Source: Epiperipatus broadwayi (Eukaryota > Onychophora > Udeonychophora > Euonychophora > Peripatidae). Taken from it: a DNA stretch of 64,000 nucleotides. The number at the start of each line of letters is the position of its first letter. Position 1 is the first letter of the stretch. The DNA lies in the NCBI GenBank assembly GCA_028023455.1, contig JAQFVV010012496.1:618001-682000 (forward strand), written 5' to 3'. The position numbers and the translations under genes were made by a program. The notes below the pieces were generated by a model that saw only the letters and a list, made by a program, of their open reading frames with translations, had not been told where the DNA came from and did not search any database. Shown one piece after another: positions 48,086 through 57,806 of this stretch.

Positions 48086-48126
48086 CCAGACTAGTTTCTG
48101 ACTTGTGGCCTTCATCAGTGAGGAGC
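48086..48126 (-). ncRNA. Hammerhead-like motif (Fold-1, left arm)
   Basis: Minus strand: TCCTCA, CTGATGA (48118-48112), stem II GGC facing GTC (one of three pairs broken), GAAA (48098-48095), ACTAGT palindrome, C, TGGGAAT. Stem I TCCTCA/TGGGAA is partly mismatched at its outer end. Confidence 0.5.
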
Positions 48127-48194
48127 CTTGGATCTGAGAGCACTGCACCTAGGTTGATCCTAAGATCTAAGTGCAGTACTCTCGAATCCAAGAC

Positions 48195-48237
48195 TCCTCA
48201 CTGATGAAGGCCACAAGCCAGAAACTAGTCTGGGATA
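48195..48237 (+). ncRNA. Hammerhead-like motif (Fold-1, right arm)
   Basis: TCCTCA 48195-48200, CTGATGA 48201-48207, AGGC/GCCA stem II (three pairs, 5-nt loop), GAAA 48221-48224, ACTAGT 48224-48229, C 48230, TGGGAT. A mirror image of the motif at 48086-48126 on the other strand. Confidence 0.5.
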
Positions 48238-48385
48238 TTGGATGAGTAGGCACTAGATAGGGATTTTATGCACAAGCCTTCTGGCATCCATTGATTATTC
48301 TGGTTAGCACAAGGTGGCACTACTATATGGAGAGTTTTTGCCAGTTTATTAACAGTTATGTGCTAGCATGAGATGGTGATCATGT

Positions 48386-48730
48386 GATATTTTCATTATG
48401 CATGCTACATCCATACTAAAACAATCTAAAGTTTTAAGGGTTGCAATAGCCTAATAAGATATAGGTCAGCTATTGATTGAACAGGATCAGTTACACTAAC
48501 ATAAGGCTTAAGCAATAACTTTAGCCAGACATACTGAGAAAATTGCTAGCATCATTCTTTAAAGTCATAGTGAGTTTAGAAATTGCACAATGATACTTAA
48601 CTGAGTTTCTACATTACCACTGTTTTAACTAAAATAAGAACTCAGTTTAATTAAAACCATGAATAAATTGTTTTTAAAAACCTTTTTTTTTTTCAAAAAT
48701 ACTATTTTATCAAAAGATATCCGTGTCAAT
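48386..48730. other. AT-rich DNA between two Fold-1 elements
   Basis: No gene seen. Confidence 0.4.
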
Positions 48731-49345
48731 ATACAGGCAAAACTCTCCATACAATAGTGCCACTCAGTGCAAGCCAGAGTAATTCAATGGATGGCAGAAG
48801 GCTTGTGCATAAAATTCCCATCTAGTGCCTACTCATCCAATATCCCCAGACTAATTTCTGGCCTGTGGCCTTCATCAGTGAGGAGCTTTGGATCTGAGAG
48901 CACTGCACCTAGATCTTAGGATCTAATGCAACCCTCCAGCATCCACCTTTTATCTCTACTTAACTACAAAACTAAGAAAATAAAATTGAAAACACATTAA
49001 TATTTTTAATCCAAGCTCATTAGCTTATATAGTCATATAGGTCTGAACTCAGTTCAGTACCCATACATTTTTGTGTCTTTGGTTCTTTAATAACCATAGA
49101 CACTACTATCTTATTAGGCAGATCCAAAGCGTCTCACTGATGAAGGCCACAAACAAGAAAATAGTCTGGGGATATTGGATGAATAGGCACTAGATGGAGA
49201 TTATATGCAGAAGCCTTCTGGCATCCATTGATTACTCTGGCTTGCACTGAATGACATTATTATATGGAGAGTTTTGCCTGTTTAATAAATTATAAGCAAG
49301 CATAAGAAACAGTGATCATGTGATGTTTAGATATCTATGTCCTAT
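48731..49345. mobile_element. Fold-1 element with long interior
   Basis: Left arm from 48735 (GGCAAAACTCTCCATACAAT), right arm to ~49282, end at GATCATGTGATGTTTAG (49336). The interior (48960-49125) matches 63260-63430 inverted (ATAGTCATATAGGTCTGAAC, AATAACCATAGACACTAC). Left-arm core: CTGATGA at 48878-48872 with GAAA, stem III ATTAGT (palindrome broken). Right-arm core: CTGATGA at 49137-49143, GAAA 49157-49160, AATAGT (broken). Confidence 0.88.
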
Positions 49346-49897
49346 TATAAGTAAGCCAACTATTAATTAAAGAAGCATTTTGTTAATTCTTAAATTTTTT
49401 AACTCATTTATGTTTTTTAAATATACCTTACATTTGTTGAACTGAAAATTATCTTGTTGATTTCTTTTAATTCAGAAATTATCACTTATATAAAATCCCC
49501 ATTTTGTCTGTTGTTTGGATGTTTTCTGCAACACTGTTTAATTGGTTGCTTTAACAAATTACTTTGTTTTAATTGGTTGCTTTAACAAATTACTTTGTTT
49601 TAATTGGTTGTTTTAACAAATTGCAAAAACAATGAATTTGACAGCATTAAAAAAACAAGAACCTATACCTAACTAAACTGTAATTTATATTATGAGCATT
49701 TCGTGCAAAAAAGGTAATTTCACCCATTATATTTAATAATCAATTATAGTTTATGTAAAAGAAGTAATTCTGCCATAAATAAAAAAAATGCTTGGAAAAA
49801 TATTAGTACATGTGCTTTTAACTACATTGCAGAACTAAATAGATATAGTATTTAAACCATGAAGAAAATGTTATTACAGTACATAAATTCATAAATG

Positions 49898-50293
49898 TCA
49901 CATGGTCATCATTTCTTATGCTTGCTCATAACTGTTATTAAAACAGGAAAAACTCTCTATACATATCACCACTCAGTGCAAGCCAAAGTAATCAATGGAT
50001 GCCAGAAGACTTGTGCATAAAATCCCCCATCTAGTGTCTACTCATCCAATATCCCCAGACTGGTTTCTGGATTGTTGCCTTCATAAGTGAGGAGCCTTGG
50101 ATCTGTGATCCTAAAATCTAAGTGCAGTGCTCTCAGATCCAAGGTTCCTCACTGATGAAGGCCACAAGCCAGAAACCAGTCTGGAAATATTGGATGAGTA
50201 GGCACTAGATGGGGATTTTATGAACAAGCCTTCTGTCATCCATTGATTACTCTTGCTTGCACTGAGTGGCAATACACATAGAGAGTTTTACCT
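49898..50293. mobile_element. Fold-1 element nested in Fold-6
   Basis: Outer end CACATGGTCATCATTTCTTA at 49898, arm GAAAAACTCTCTATACATAT, right arm ending ATAGAGAGTTTTACC at ~50292. The Fold-6 sequence resumes at TCATGCCTGAAATG. The left-arm core is mutated (CTTATGA); the right-arm core is intact. Confidence 0.88.
50146..50188 (+). ncRNA. Hammerhead-like motif (Fold-1)
   Basis: TTCCTCA, CTGATGA 50152-50158, AGGC/GCCA stem II, GAAA 50172-50175, ACCAGT (palindrome lost at one pair), C, TGGAAA (stem I TTCCTCA/TGGAAA pairs well: A-T, C-G, then T-G, with further pairs outward). Confidence 0.48.
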
Positions 50294-50535
50294 AAATTCA
50301 TGCCTGAAATGTAATATTTAGTGAGAGAAAAAAATGCTATAGTACCATATTTAAAGTTAGTTTTGGTTAGCGTATATTTGAAATCATATAGTATGATATT
50401 GCATAGTTCATGCTAATTCCACCATTAATAGTGCAGAATGCTGTTAAATTCACCTATCAAATATAACAGGTATATTTAAAAATTTCCATAAAGCAAAAAG
50501 AAAATTGTTAAAGCAACCAGTTAAAAAAAAATTTA

Positions 50536-51306
50536 GGTACTTATTAAATAGCCACTGTACATTTCTTGGTGGCACTGTTTCTGTGCAAAAATACAGAAAT
50601 ATACCATTTACATGGACAAACTTATGGCATATAGAACAGTTCTGTTCATACTAGCTGTTAGCAGGCCTAGATGGCATTACACACAAATACTATGCCCCAC
50701 TGATGTGCTTCATGACACTATGCAAATAGCACACACTTGACAGATTGCTACTGTATGATGTGAGGGTGTATGTAATGTAACTGGCCATAATTTTTTCAAT
50801 GTGCATTTGAAGTAATGGTCTTAGACTTTAGATGATGTAGTATTACAGACGACTAATAATTGTAAGCCTATCCCCATGCTTCCCTACACAGCTCGGAAGG
50901 TGAAAAGAATTGCAAAAGGTAGGGCCAAACACCATTTCCCAGAACTCACTCGAATAGACATATTTTCATGAGAAGAGCTATGAGACAAATCGTAAGCTTG
51001 ATTTGATCAGAGTAATGCATCTTTTGGATAATCCTTCAGATTGGCAAAATGTTTGGTCTACCCCTTGCACATTCCAGTGCTATGTGCTGCAATTTACTTG
51101 AATGAAATTTTTTTTAATTCAGGCTGATTAGTTTGTTAATCAAGTGTTTTTTTTAAACATTTCATTTATTATTAGAAGAATAATGTACATTTTTAAATAA
51201 AAAGAAAAGTGTTTTGTTTTGTCCTGGCCTGAAAACGTTATATTAAATCATTTTTGCACAGAAACAGCGCCACCAAGTGATGTACAGTGGCTATTTAATA
51301 AGTACC
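50536..51306. mobile_element. Fold-10: 771-bp element with 57-bp terminal inverted repeats
   Basis: GGTACTTATTAAATAGCCAC at 50536 is the inverse of GTGGCTATTTAATAAGTACC ending at 51306. The repeats continue inward through CTTGGTGGCACTGTTTCTGT. The interior has no long frame but one GC-richer patch (50860-51000). A single-copy non-autonomous DNA transposon. It begins at the Fold-6 right end. Confidence 0.9.
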
Positions 51307-51494
51307 AAAATTTATTACAAAAACAATGGTGACATAAAAAAAGATGTGGCCTTTAATCTCACATTTATTTCTATAATATTAAAATATTTTGTTTAATTTA
51401 TATTAAATCTTTAAATTTTTTTATTAAAACAACCAATTAAAAAAAAGATCGCTTTTACATAGGCCAGATACATAGTGTATATATATTTTTCTTT

Positions 51495-51607
51495 CATATG
51501 TCATAGCATCAGCCGGGAGGCAAACCTGCAACAAACATCTGCAGCCAACTGCTTGCTTGCAAGATGGCTGCACTGACCTCTTGGCTAACAATGCTTGACC
51601 ATCGTGT
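51495..51607 (-). mobile_element. tRNA-derived SINE, copy 3
   Basis: Minus strand: GCATTG, box A TTAGCCAAGAGG, box B GGTTTGCCTCC, GATGCTATGACATATG. Here the A-tail lies at the low-coordinate end and is mostly lost. Box A is closer to the general tRNA consensus than in copies 1, 2 and 4. Confidence 0.82.
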
Positions 51608-52465
51608 ATATATTTAACATAAAATTAAAACTGAAGTTTTTTTTCTTTTTTTATTAACATTACTCTGTTTTAAAGCAATAATTTCAACATTAAACATAAT
51701 TTGATTTGAATTAGAGTTTATTTCCCTAATTTATTAAAAACATGAATTTATGCTTTTTAAATATTATGCAATATTTATTTTAATAATTTGATAGTTTTGT
51801 TTTGGACACTATGGAAGAATTTTTTTCATTTCTTTTTTTTTTCAATAAATAAACAAATTCTAACCTCTATTCAGAGTCATTAAAAAATATTTTGTCATCA
51901 AAAATGAAAATTATTTATACCCTTGTGTATATACTGTATATCTTATGTAGAATTATTTTTAAAAAGTCTTTTTTTTAATCATACCGCCATTTTGAATACT
52001 TTAATCAAATACTAAAGCATGTTTATTGCGTATAATTAACCCCGAACATTACTATGAGAAATATTCTCAGTATATAAGTATATATGTACTATGACTATTT
52101 AAATAGTCTAAATTATTTTTAATAATATCAATCTTTTTTGTTATTATTTTTTAAGTTTTTCACAATTTACCTATTCTATCTTTTTAATCAAGTCATTTAT
52201 CATTGTTTGTTTTTAGAATCTTTATATCAACTGTCTAATAATTGTTATATATATTCATTTATTTTGTGTTGTAAAAAATGTTGTTCTTTATGCTATGTGT
52301 GTATGCAATATATATATATTTAGTGTAAGTTCTAGCTATATATATTTTAAAAACTTGGACTTGAAATCTGTAAAATTCAAATAGATTTAAGATTTAATGA
52401 AACTTTCAAATTTGCACATTATATAAGCTGAAATGCAAATATTTTAATAAACTATTATTTAAACC
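51608..52465. other. AT-rich DNA
   Basis: No gene or shared repeat recognised. Confidence 0.45.
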
Positions 52466-52665
52466 ACTAAACATCACATGATCACCATTTCTTATGCTTG
52501 CTCGAGCTCCAAGGTTCTTCAATGATGAAAGCCACAAGCTAGGTACTACTCTGGGGATATTGGATGAGTAAGCACTAAATAGGGATTTTATGCAGAAACT
52601 TTCTTGCATACAATGATTATTCTGGCATTGGTGGCGCTACTGTATGAAGTGTTTTGCCTGTTTTA
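52466..52665 (+). mobile_element. Fold-1 deletion derivative
   Basis: The outer end AAACCACTAAACATCACATG (52469) is joined via CTTGCTCGAGCTCC directly to the inner arm, then runs to CACTACTGTATGAAG-type sequence near 52645. The core boxes are mutated (CAATGATGA, GTAC), but stem II shows the AGC/GCT variant. Confidence 0.78.
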
Positions 52666-52879
52666 ACTATTACCTAAGTAAGCAATATTTTTCAAAAAGT
52701 CTATTTTAAATGTACTTAAATCATTTTTTTAAAAAAAATAAATTCTCATATTTCTGATTACTTGATAAAATAGCATATTTCAAATAATGCAGATTAACAT
52801 TTATTTATATTTAAACTTTAAAAAAAATTCAGCCAACAAACACTATTGAAAACAACTTTTTTAAAACATCTACTTAATG

Positions 52880-53375
52880 CAGGGGGTGGGCAATTGTTTT
52901 GGTTCGGGGGCCGCAGAGGTTGGCGGAGGGCTGCATCAGGGGCACTTTGTGGAAACAAAGGTTAACGGAAGGCCGCACTCTTTTTTCATGACACAATAAA
53001 CACACCACTTTCTTTGTGTATTACCAAAGAAATATTTGTTTGTCCATTCTTCATTAAATACATGATCTTCATCACCAATTTTACATTTTTTTTCAAAGGG
53101 TTCGTGGTTTCACTAAAGTTGGAAATGTATATATTTGCTAATGCAAAGACAAAATTGAAATTAACCTGATCAACTAGAAAAGCGCTGCACATCATATCTA
53201 CACTGAACATATGTATTGATGTGGCCATCCTAGTGGAAAATACGAGACAAATCTTCATTTGTGCCTGGGAAGGAAGTCTCAGTTCAAGGCAGATTTTTCT
53301 GATTGTCTTGGTGGGCAACATAAAAAATCTTAGTGGGCCACATGTGGCTCTTGGGCCTCTATTGACCCACCCCTG
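52880..53375 (-). mobile_element. hAT DNA transposon, 496 bp, internally deleted
   Basis: Ends CAGGGGGTGGGCAATTG and TTGACCCACCCCTG are hAT-type termini. Both sides carry the identical 8-bp target duplication ACTTAATG (52872-52879 and 53376-53383), the diagnostic hAT length. On the minus strand ~53000-53090 reads DHVFNEEWTNKYFF followed by KWCVYC, the N-terminal BED-like start of GTF2IRD2/ZBED5/FAM200-type hAT transposases. The rest of the transposase is deleted, so this copy is non-autonomous. Confidence 0.93.
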
Positions 53376-53705
53376 ACTTAATGCATAGTAAGTTATATAA
53401 CAAAAATAGCTATACCCTGCCTAAATAGGCTGCGTTTTTTAATTGGTTGTTTTAATAAATTTTTTTAATAATTTAATGCTTAAACAAAATATTTTAATAA
53501 TATATAAGAAAATATGAGAATTGTACACCAGCCTGAAAGGCTATCATTTCGACTTCAATTATATACTAACCAAGACTAAATATAAATAAGGTATTATAGC
53601 ATTTGTTTTTTTCCCCTCACTAAGTATCATGTTTTCAAACATAAATTTACATTATTCGCATTTTCTTCTTGATTTAAATACTAGACCTCTCTAGTTAAAA
53701 GTACA

Positions 53706-53970
53706 TGTGCTGCTTTTCTCATCACATGATAACCATTTCCTGTGTTTTCCCTTAACTGTTTTTAAAGCAGGCAAAACTCACCATACAGTGGCGCCACTCA
53801 GTGCCAGCCAGAGTAATCAATGGATGTTAGAAGGCTTGTGCATAAAATCCCCATCTCGTGCCTACTTGTCCAATATCCCCAGACTAGTTTCTGGCTTGTG
53901 GCCTTCTTCAGTGAGGAGCCTTGGATCTGAGAGCACTACACTTAGTAGTTTTGCCTGTTTTAATACTGTT
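53706..53970. mobile_element. Fold-1 left arm nested in Fold-6
   Basis: Outer end ACATGATAACCATTTCC, arm GGCAAAACTCACCATACAGT, down to GGATCTGAGAGCACTACACT; then an abrupt jump to GTTTTGCCTGTTTTAA, the opposite end. The minus-strand core reads CTGAAGA (53911-53905; fits CTGANGA), GAAA, ACTAGT, C, TGGGGA: all hammerhead boxes intact. Confidence 0.82.
53888..53918 (-). ncRNA. Hammerhead-like motif (Fold-1)
   Basis: TCCTCA, CTGAAGA (N7 = A is allowed), AGGC/GCCA stem II, GAAA, ACTAGT palindrome, then C and TGGGGA just beyond the left coordinate. Six-pair stem I with one G-U. Confidence 0.5.
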
Positions 53971-54049
53971 TTTTTCCTGAGCTTTTTTTTATTAATGGCG
54001 ACTTCCTTCAAATAAACATAATACACTAACCAAAACTGAATCTAGCCAA

Positions 54050-54151
54050 GCATTGGTGGACGAGAGGTCAGAACAGATGTCTTACAAGCAGTTGTCCCAG
54101 GTTAGCAGGTTTGCTTCCCGGCTGATGATATGACACATGAAAAAAAAAAAC
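54050..54151 (+). mobile_element. tRNA-derived SINE, copy 4, with target duplication
   Basis: GCATTGG, box A TGGACGAGAGG, box B GGTTTGCTTCC, GATGATATGACACATG, A10-11 tail. It is flanked by AACTGAATCTA and AACTAAATCTA (one mismatch), a plausible target-site duplication created by LINE machinery. Confidence 0.85.
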
Positions 54152-54299
54152 TAAATCTAAATATGGCATTATAGCATCTACTTTTTCCTGCCCACTAAAT
54201 ATGACATTTCAAACATGAATTTATGTATTGTAATCACTTTTTCTTATGATTTACATTTTATACTTCTGTATTCTTGAAGGTTTGTGATGATGGTGTTCT

Positions 54300-54501
54300 A
54301 GTTGTACTTTTATATTGGACTATTTCTATCATCTAATATGAGTATTGAATGTCTTTAGAACAATTTAACTTTTATTTAAACTTGCGCTATTACTAACAGT
54401 TAAATGCATTTGGAATATTTAAATAAAAGTTAAATGTTTCTAAAGACATTCAATACTAAAATTAGATGATGGAAATAGTCCAATATAAAAATACAATTAT
54501 A
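54300..54501. mobile_element. ~200-bp hairpin nested in Fold-6
   Basis: Left arm 54300-54383 (ATATTGGACTATTTCTATCA, TTGAATGTCTTTAGAAC) and right arm 54420-54501 (GTTTCTAAAGACATTCAA, TGGAAATAGTCCAATAT), loop ~36 bp. Confidence 0.88.
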
Positions 54502-54656
54502 CTTCTGTACTTAAAAGCAGATGGACTAATTTTTTCCCCAGCGTTTTTTATTAATGGCGGCATTACTTTATTTGCATAAATGTAATATTTTTTTAATTGG
54601 TTGTGAATGTGAACAATCTTATATACAAACATACATTTGCCAATCAGACAATAGAG

Positions 54657-54945
54657 AATCATCATCAACCATTATCAATCCACTGCAGGATGAAGGTCTC
54701 TCCAAGTTCAATCCAACTTCTCCGATCTTTAGTTTCTCTTCTCCACATCACCCCTGCACACTTTCTTATTTCATCCATCCATCTCACATGTGGTCTCTTT
54801 CTGGGTCTTTTACACCCCTGCACACTTTCTTATTTCATCCATCCATCTCACATGTGGTCTCTTTCTGGGTCTTTTATAATCTCTTGGAATCCAGTTTAAG
54901 ATTTCAAATGACCATCTATTATTATCTCTTCTAGCAATAGAGAAG
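54657..54945 (-). mobile_element. RTE-type LINE 3' end with 64-bp tandem duplication
   Basis: Reverse complement of the RTE 3' end (CATCATCAACCATTATCAATC ... TAGCAATAG). The segment from CACCCCTGCACACTTTC (54749) to 54812 is repeated exactly or nearly so at 54813-54876. The 100- and 126-codon plus-strand frames are antisense to the LINE and not genes. Confidence 0.92.
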
Positions 54946-55290
54946 AAATATCAGTTAAAATCGACTGGAGGACAATATATATTTTTAACTATGACTGCTG
55001 TGCTATAAAAACTGATAATCTCTTTGTGGTATACATAAATTTTTGGAATAAATTTTTTTGTTATATGGCTAAAGAACTGCCAATAATTCACAGAAATATA
55101 CTGTAATAGCAATTGACTTGGTATCAAAGTTCCAAAATTTAGTGCTGTAATCACTAACAGTAAATGAGTCTATTCTGACATGTTTATAAACTAAGCAAGG
55201 CAAAATCAGTCATGTTACTAAAAACCTTAATTTAAAAAAATACAATACTGAAATATTGCAATTTGAATTATATGTAAACAAATTTCAAAC
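54946..55290. other. AT-rich DNA
   Basis: Nothing recognised. Confidence 0.4.
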
Positions 55291-55500
55291 CACTAAAACA
55301 TCACATGATCATGACTTCCTGTGTTTACACAAGCTGCTAAAATAGTAGCAAATTCTCCACCCAGTAATGCCACCCAATGCACCATTGTAATCAATAGATG
55401 CTAGAAGGTTATGCATAAAATTCTTATCTAGTGCCTACTCATTCAACATCCCCAAATGTGTTTCTACTTTATGACTTTCATGGTTATTACTATGGCATGC
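55291..55500. mobile_element. Degenerate Fold-1 fragment
   Basis: AACCACTAAAACATCACATG at 55290, then CTCCACCCAGTAATGCC, GATGCTAGAAGG and TCTAGTGCCTACTCATTC; collapsed and diverged, no intact core. Confidence 0.7.
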
Positions 55501-55529
55501 ACTAGGTGGCATTGCTGTATGGACTTTGT

Positions 55530-56502
55530 TAATGGGTTAACATACGGAAATGATGTGTTATGTGTTAGTAAAGGGGTATTAGATTACTTAGAAAAAGTAC
55601 AAAGGAAAGTAGGAAGACATGCATTAGATGCAGAGGTGTGGACAACAAAGGAGGCATTTCAAGAAGAAATGGGATGGTCAAGTTTTTACATGAGGGATGC
55701 AAAAAGCAAATTGAAAATGTTCAGTAGATTGCAGTTTATGGATAATAAAAGAATAGCCAAAATAGTATTTAATTGGGTTACAAGTAAAGGGCAGGCAACA
55801 AGATGGGGGAGAAAAATAATGCGGTATGCAGAAGATTTGGATAAAGAATTTATGTCAGTATACTTGTACAAAAAGGTGGGATGATTGTGTTAGGAGGATT
55901 GTTGAGTGTTATAGTGGTAAGGAGTGGGATAGAAGAATAGATGCATTAATAAAGAATAGGGAGTTGGAGAGATGGAGAACTAGTATGGAGAGTAAAACAA
56001 GTTTAAATATATATAGAAGTAAACGGAACATTGGGTGTGAGTTAATTTATGATAACAGTAAGGAAAGTAGTTTATTGTTTAAGGCTCGAATGGAATCTTT
56101 AGCAACAAGGGAATATACACATAAATGGAAAAATATGGGTGAATTAGTCTGCAAGTTGTGTAAGGAAGGCATAGAAAATATTAGGCATCCGTTACTTCAA
56201 TGTAAATGCTTGGAAGCAGAAAGGGTACAAATAATGAAATTATGTAAGATTAAATATGAACAAAGTGGTTATACAGAAAGTGAGTTATTGGTTTTTATGC
56301 TATGTTTAGGAAAAGATAAAGGGGATTTAGATATGAAGGTCATGGGGTTGACAAAGATTATGTTGTGGAAATGGGATGGAGCAGATTATGGGAAAACTTT
56401 GGATGGACAATGAAAAGGGAAGATAAAGTGGCTAACAGGTTTCACTGGGCATAGTTTCTGAGAGATTCCTGACTCCATTTAAGGAGAGGTCACATCACAT
56501 TA
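55530..56502 (+). pseudogene. LINE-X C-terminal region, longest copy
   Basis: The reading frame begins in the region after the RT domain of a LINE: LEKVQRKVGRHALDAE near 55590 and MGWSSFYMRDAKSKLKMF near 55670 (pattern of the post-RT linker in several LINE clades), then, after a one-base gain in the A-run at ~55871, RRIVECYSGKEWDRRIDAL, and CKLCKEGIENIRHPLLQC (from 56148), a CxxC...H....C zinc-knuckle-like motif. The frame ends at a TGA at 56411-56413. The 3' UTR is short with a degenerate ACATC tail (~56490-56500). No RT catalytic motif is included: the copy is 5'-truncated and frameshifted, hence dead. The clade is not assigned. Confidence 0.85.
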
Positions 56503-56910
56503 ATGTTGTAAATAAATTTTAGAGTTAAAATTTGACAAATTCCACAATATACATGGATTTTGTGAATAACTTCCTTTGCCAGCTGCCTTTGAGCATTGAT
56601 AACAATCCATGCAAATGTAACACTCTTGATTTATATTAAAAATGTCTTCAGTCCATTCATGTAAGTAGTTGAAGAGTCTTATGATAAATAAAAGCACCTC
56701 ATCTGCCTGTCTACTGTTACGTTTTGAAGTTGGACTAAGCAAACTTGAAAACCTTTTGAACAGACTTGATATTTTTTTCAGGAACCCAGCTCACAGAACA
56801 ATCCAGATAATCAAGTGATATTAAATAGTTTAAACAGGCTTTAGCCTGTAATGCGCTTGAAAATTCGCAATAATCAAGAATATTTTGCCGATAGAGGAAA
56901 CCTCTATTAG
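56500..56910 (-). pseudogene. Broken coding sequence, family not recognised
   Basis: Minus strand from 56909: about 65 open codons (segments GFLYRQNILDYCEFSSALQ and LDYLDCSVSWVPEKN) to a TAG, overlapping in another frame with SPTSKRNSRQADEVLLF and LFNYLHEWTED (open 56742-56500 and upstream). The overlap suggests one protein split by a frameshift near 56760. It sits between two LINE-X 3' ends. It could be a decayed transposon gene or a host exon copy. I recognise no family. Confidence 0.45.
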
Positions 56911-56918
56911 TAAATAGT

Positions 56919-57038
56919 GGAATATGGGAAAACTTAGACTGGGGAATGTAAAATAAAGTAGCTAACAGGTTTCTCTGGGCATAATTGCTGAAAGATTCTT
57001 GACTTCGTTTAAGGAGAAGCTACAGTACATCACATCAC
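56919..57038 (+). mobile_element. LINE-X 3' tail
   Basis: The last ~120 bp of LINE-X (ATATGGGAAAACTTAGACTG through TTTAAGGAGAAGCTACAG), ACATC-type tail to 57038. Confidence 0.86.
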
Positions 57039-57384
57039 TATTTAGTTATTTTAGCTAAAGACTAAATCAAAGATAGAAAAGTATTTAAATCCTCATTACC
57101 TAGCAATTATTAATCCTAGTAAGTACTTTCTTTTATCACTATTAATTCCATGAAGGGCTGGCTGTTGGCCAGATTTTTACTTGCGATGGACTATTTAACA
57201 ACTTTTTATTTTTTAAACATTATTAAAAATAATACCTGAAACACACAGGCTTATTATATACCTGTGTTTATATATGTAATATATAGGGTATATGAGCACA
57301 TACTTTCACACGACCCACCACTCTCCACACTATCTCATAATACTGATACACTTGAACATATATATGTTGAAAAGATAAATAATC

Positions 57385-57430
57385 ACAAATAAATGTATTT
57401 CATGCTAAACCAGCAATCATCAGTTGGTCC
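57385..57430 (-). ncRNA. Hammerhead-like motif (Fold-2, left arm)
   Basis: Minus strand: CCAA, CTGATGA (57424-57418), TGCT/AGCA stem II, GAAA (57401-57398). Stem III and the second stem I strand are mutated (ATACATTT, TTTG), so probably inactive. Confidence 0.4.
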
Positions 57431-57756
57431 AGATTACCATCTCTACACATATATGCTATAAGTGCTCAGATATATATTAAGATAGCCAATCTTCATACCT
57501 TAATGTCCATCCCTTGTATTAAATGGATTATGTCCTGTGTATGAGGGGTCAGATTGGCCCTAGGTCAACATGGGTGTGACAAGAATCTCAGCCTTAGGGT
57601 GGCCTTTGAACATTCCGTCATCAGATTTTCATTTGGATGGACTGTTGAACAGCTGGAGTGTGGAGTGGATTGAAGCCTGTCCATTAAGGTATGAAGATTG
57701 GCTATCTTAATAGATATCTGAGCACTTATAGCATATATGTGTGGGAGATGATAATC

Positions 57757-57806
57757 TGGACCAACTGATGATTGCTGGTTTAGCATGAAATATATATATT
57801 GGTGAT
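57757..57806 (+). ncRNA. Hammerhead-like ribozyme motif (Fold-2, right arm)
   Basis: CCAA 57761-57764, CTGATGA 57765-57771, TGCT/AGCA stem II with 5-nt loop, GAAA 57787-57790, stem III ATATATAT (palindrome), A 57798, TTGG 57799-57802. Stem I extends by one further pair (ACCAA/TTGGT). Confidence 0.6.

Larger units (their letters stand above)
47965..48385. mobile_element. Fold-1 element, best-preserved symmetric copy
   Basis: Left arm from ~47975 (GGCAAAAACTCTCCATATAG) and right arm to ~48345 (CTATATGGAGAGTTTTTGCC), with the outer end GGTGATCATGTGATATTTT to 48385. Arms ~180 bp, nearly perfect inverted repeats, centre at ~48160. Intact hammerhead-like cores on both arms, one per strand. The 68-codon frame at 47998-48204 runs along the arm and is not a gene. 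Confidence 0.92.
49540..50535. mobile_element. Fold-6 element interrupted by Fold-1
   Basis: The left end is a 31-bp unit (AATTGGTTGCTTTAACAAAT...) repeated three times at 49540, 49571 and 49602. The right end is AAAGCAACCAGTTAAAAAAA near 50510-50530, its inverted counterpart. Both halves share internal words with 42640-43180 in inverted orientation (TTTACTGCCATAA-type and AAATATAACAGGTATA-type). A Fold-1 copy (49898-50293) splits it. Confidence 0.75.
53430..54605. mobile_element. Fold-6 element with three nested insertions
   Basis: Left terminus TTTTTTAATTGGTTGTTTTAA (53435) and internal Fold-6 words (GTACATGTGCTGCTTTT, TTTTTTATTAATGGCGAC, ATGACATTTCAAACATG), ending near TTTTTTTAATTGGTTGTG (54590). 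It is interrupted by Fold-1 (53706-53970), SINE copy 4 and a 200-bp hairpin. Confidence 0.7.

Noticed and set aside
47998-48204. 68-codon plus-strand frame in Fold-1 (similar frames at 53707-54015 and 52406-52609)
   Set aside because: The similarity between these frames is the DNA repeat itself; frames differ in start and are interrupted in most copies, and the sequence is better explained by structure than by coding.
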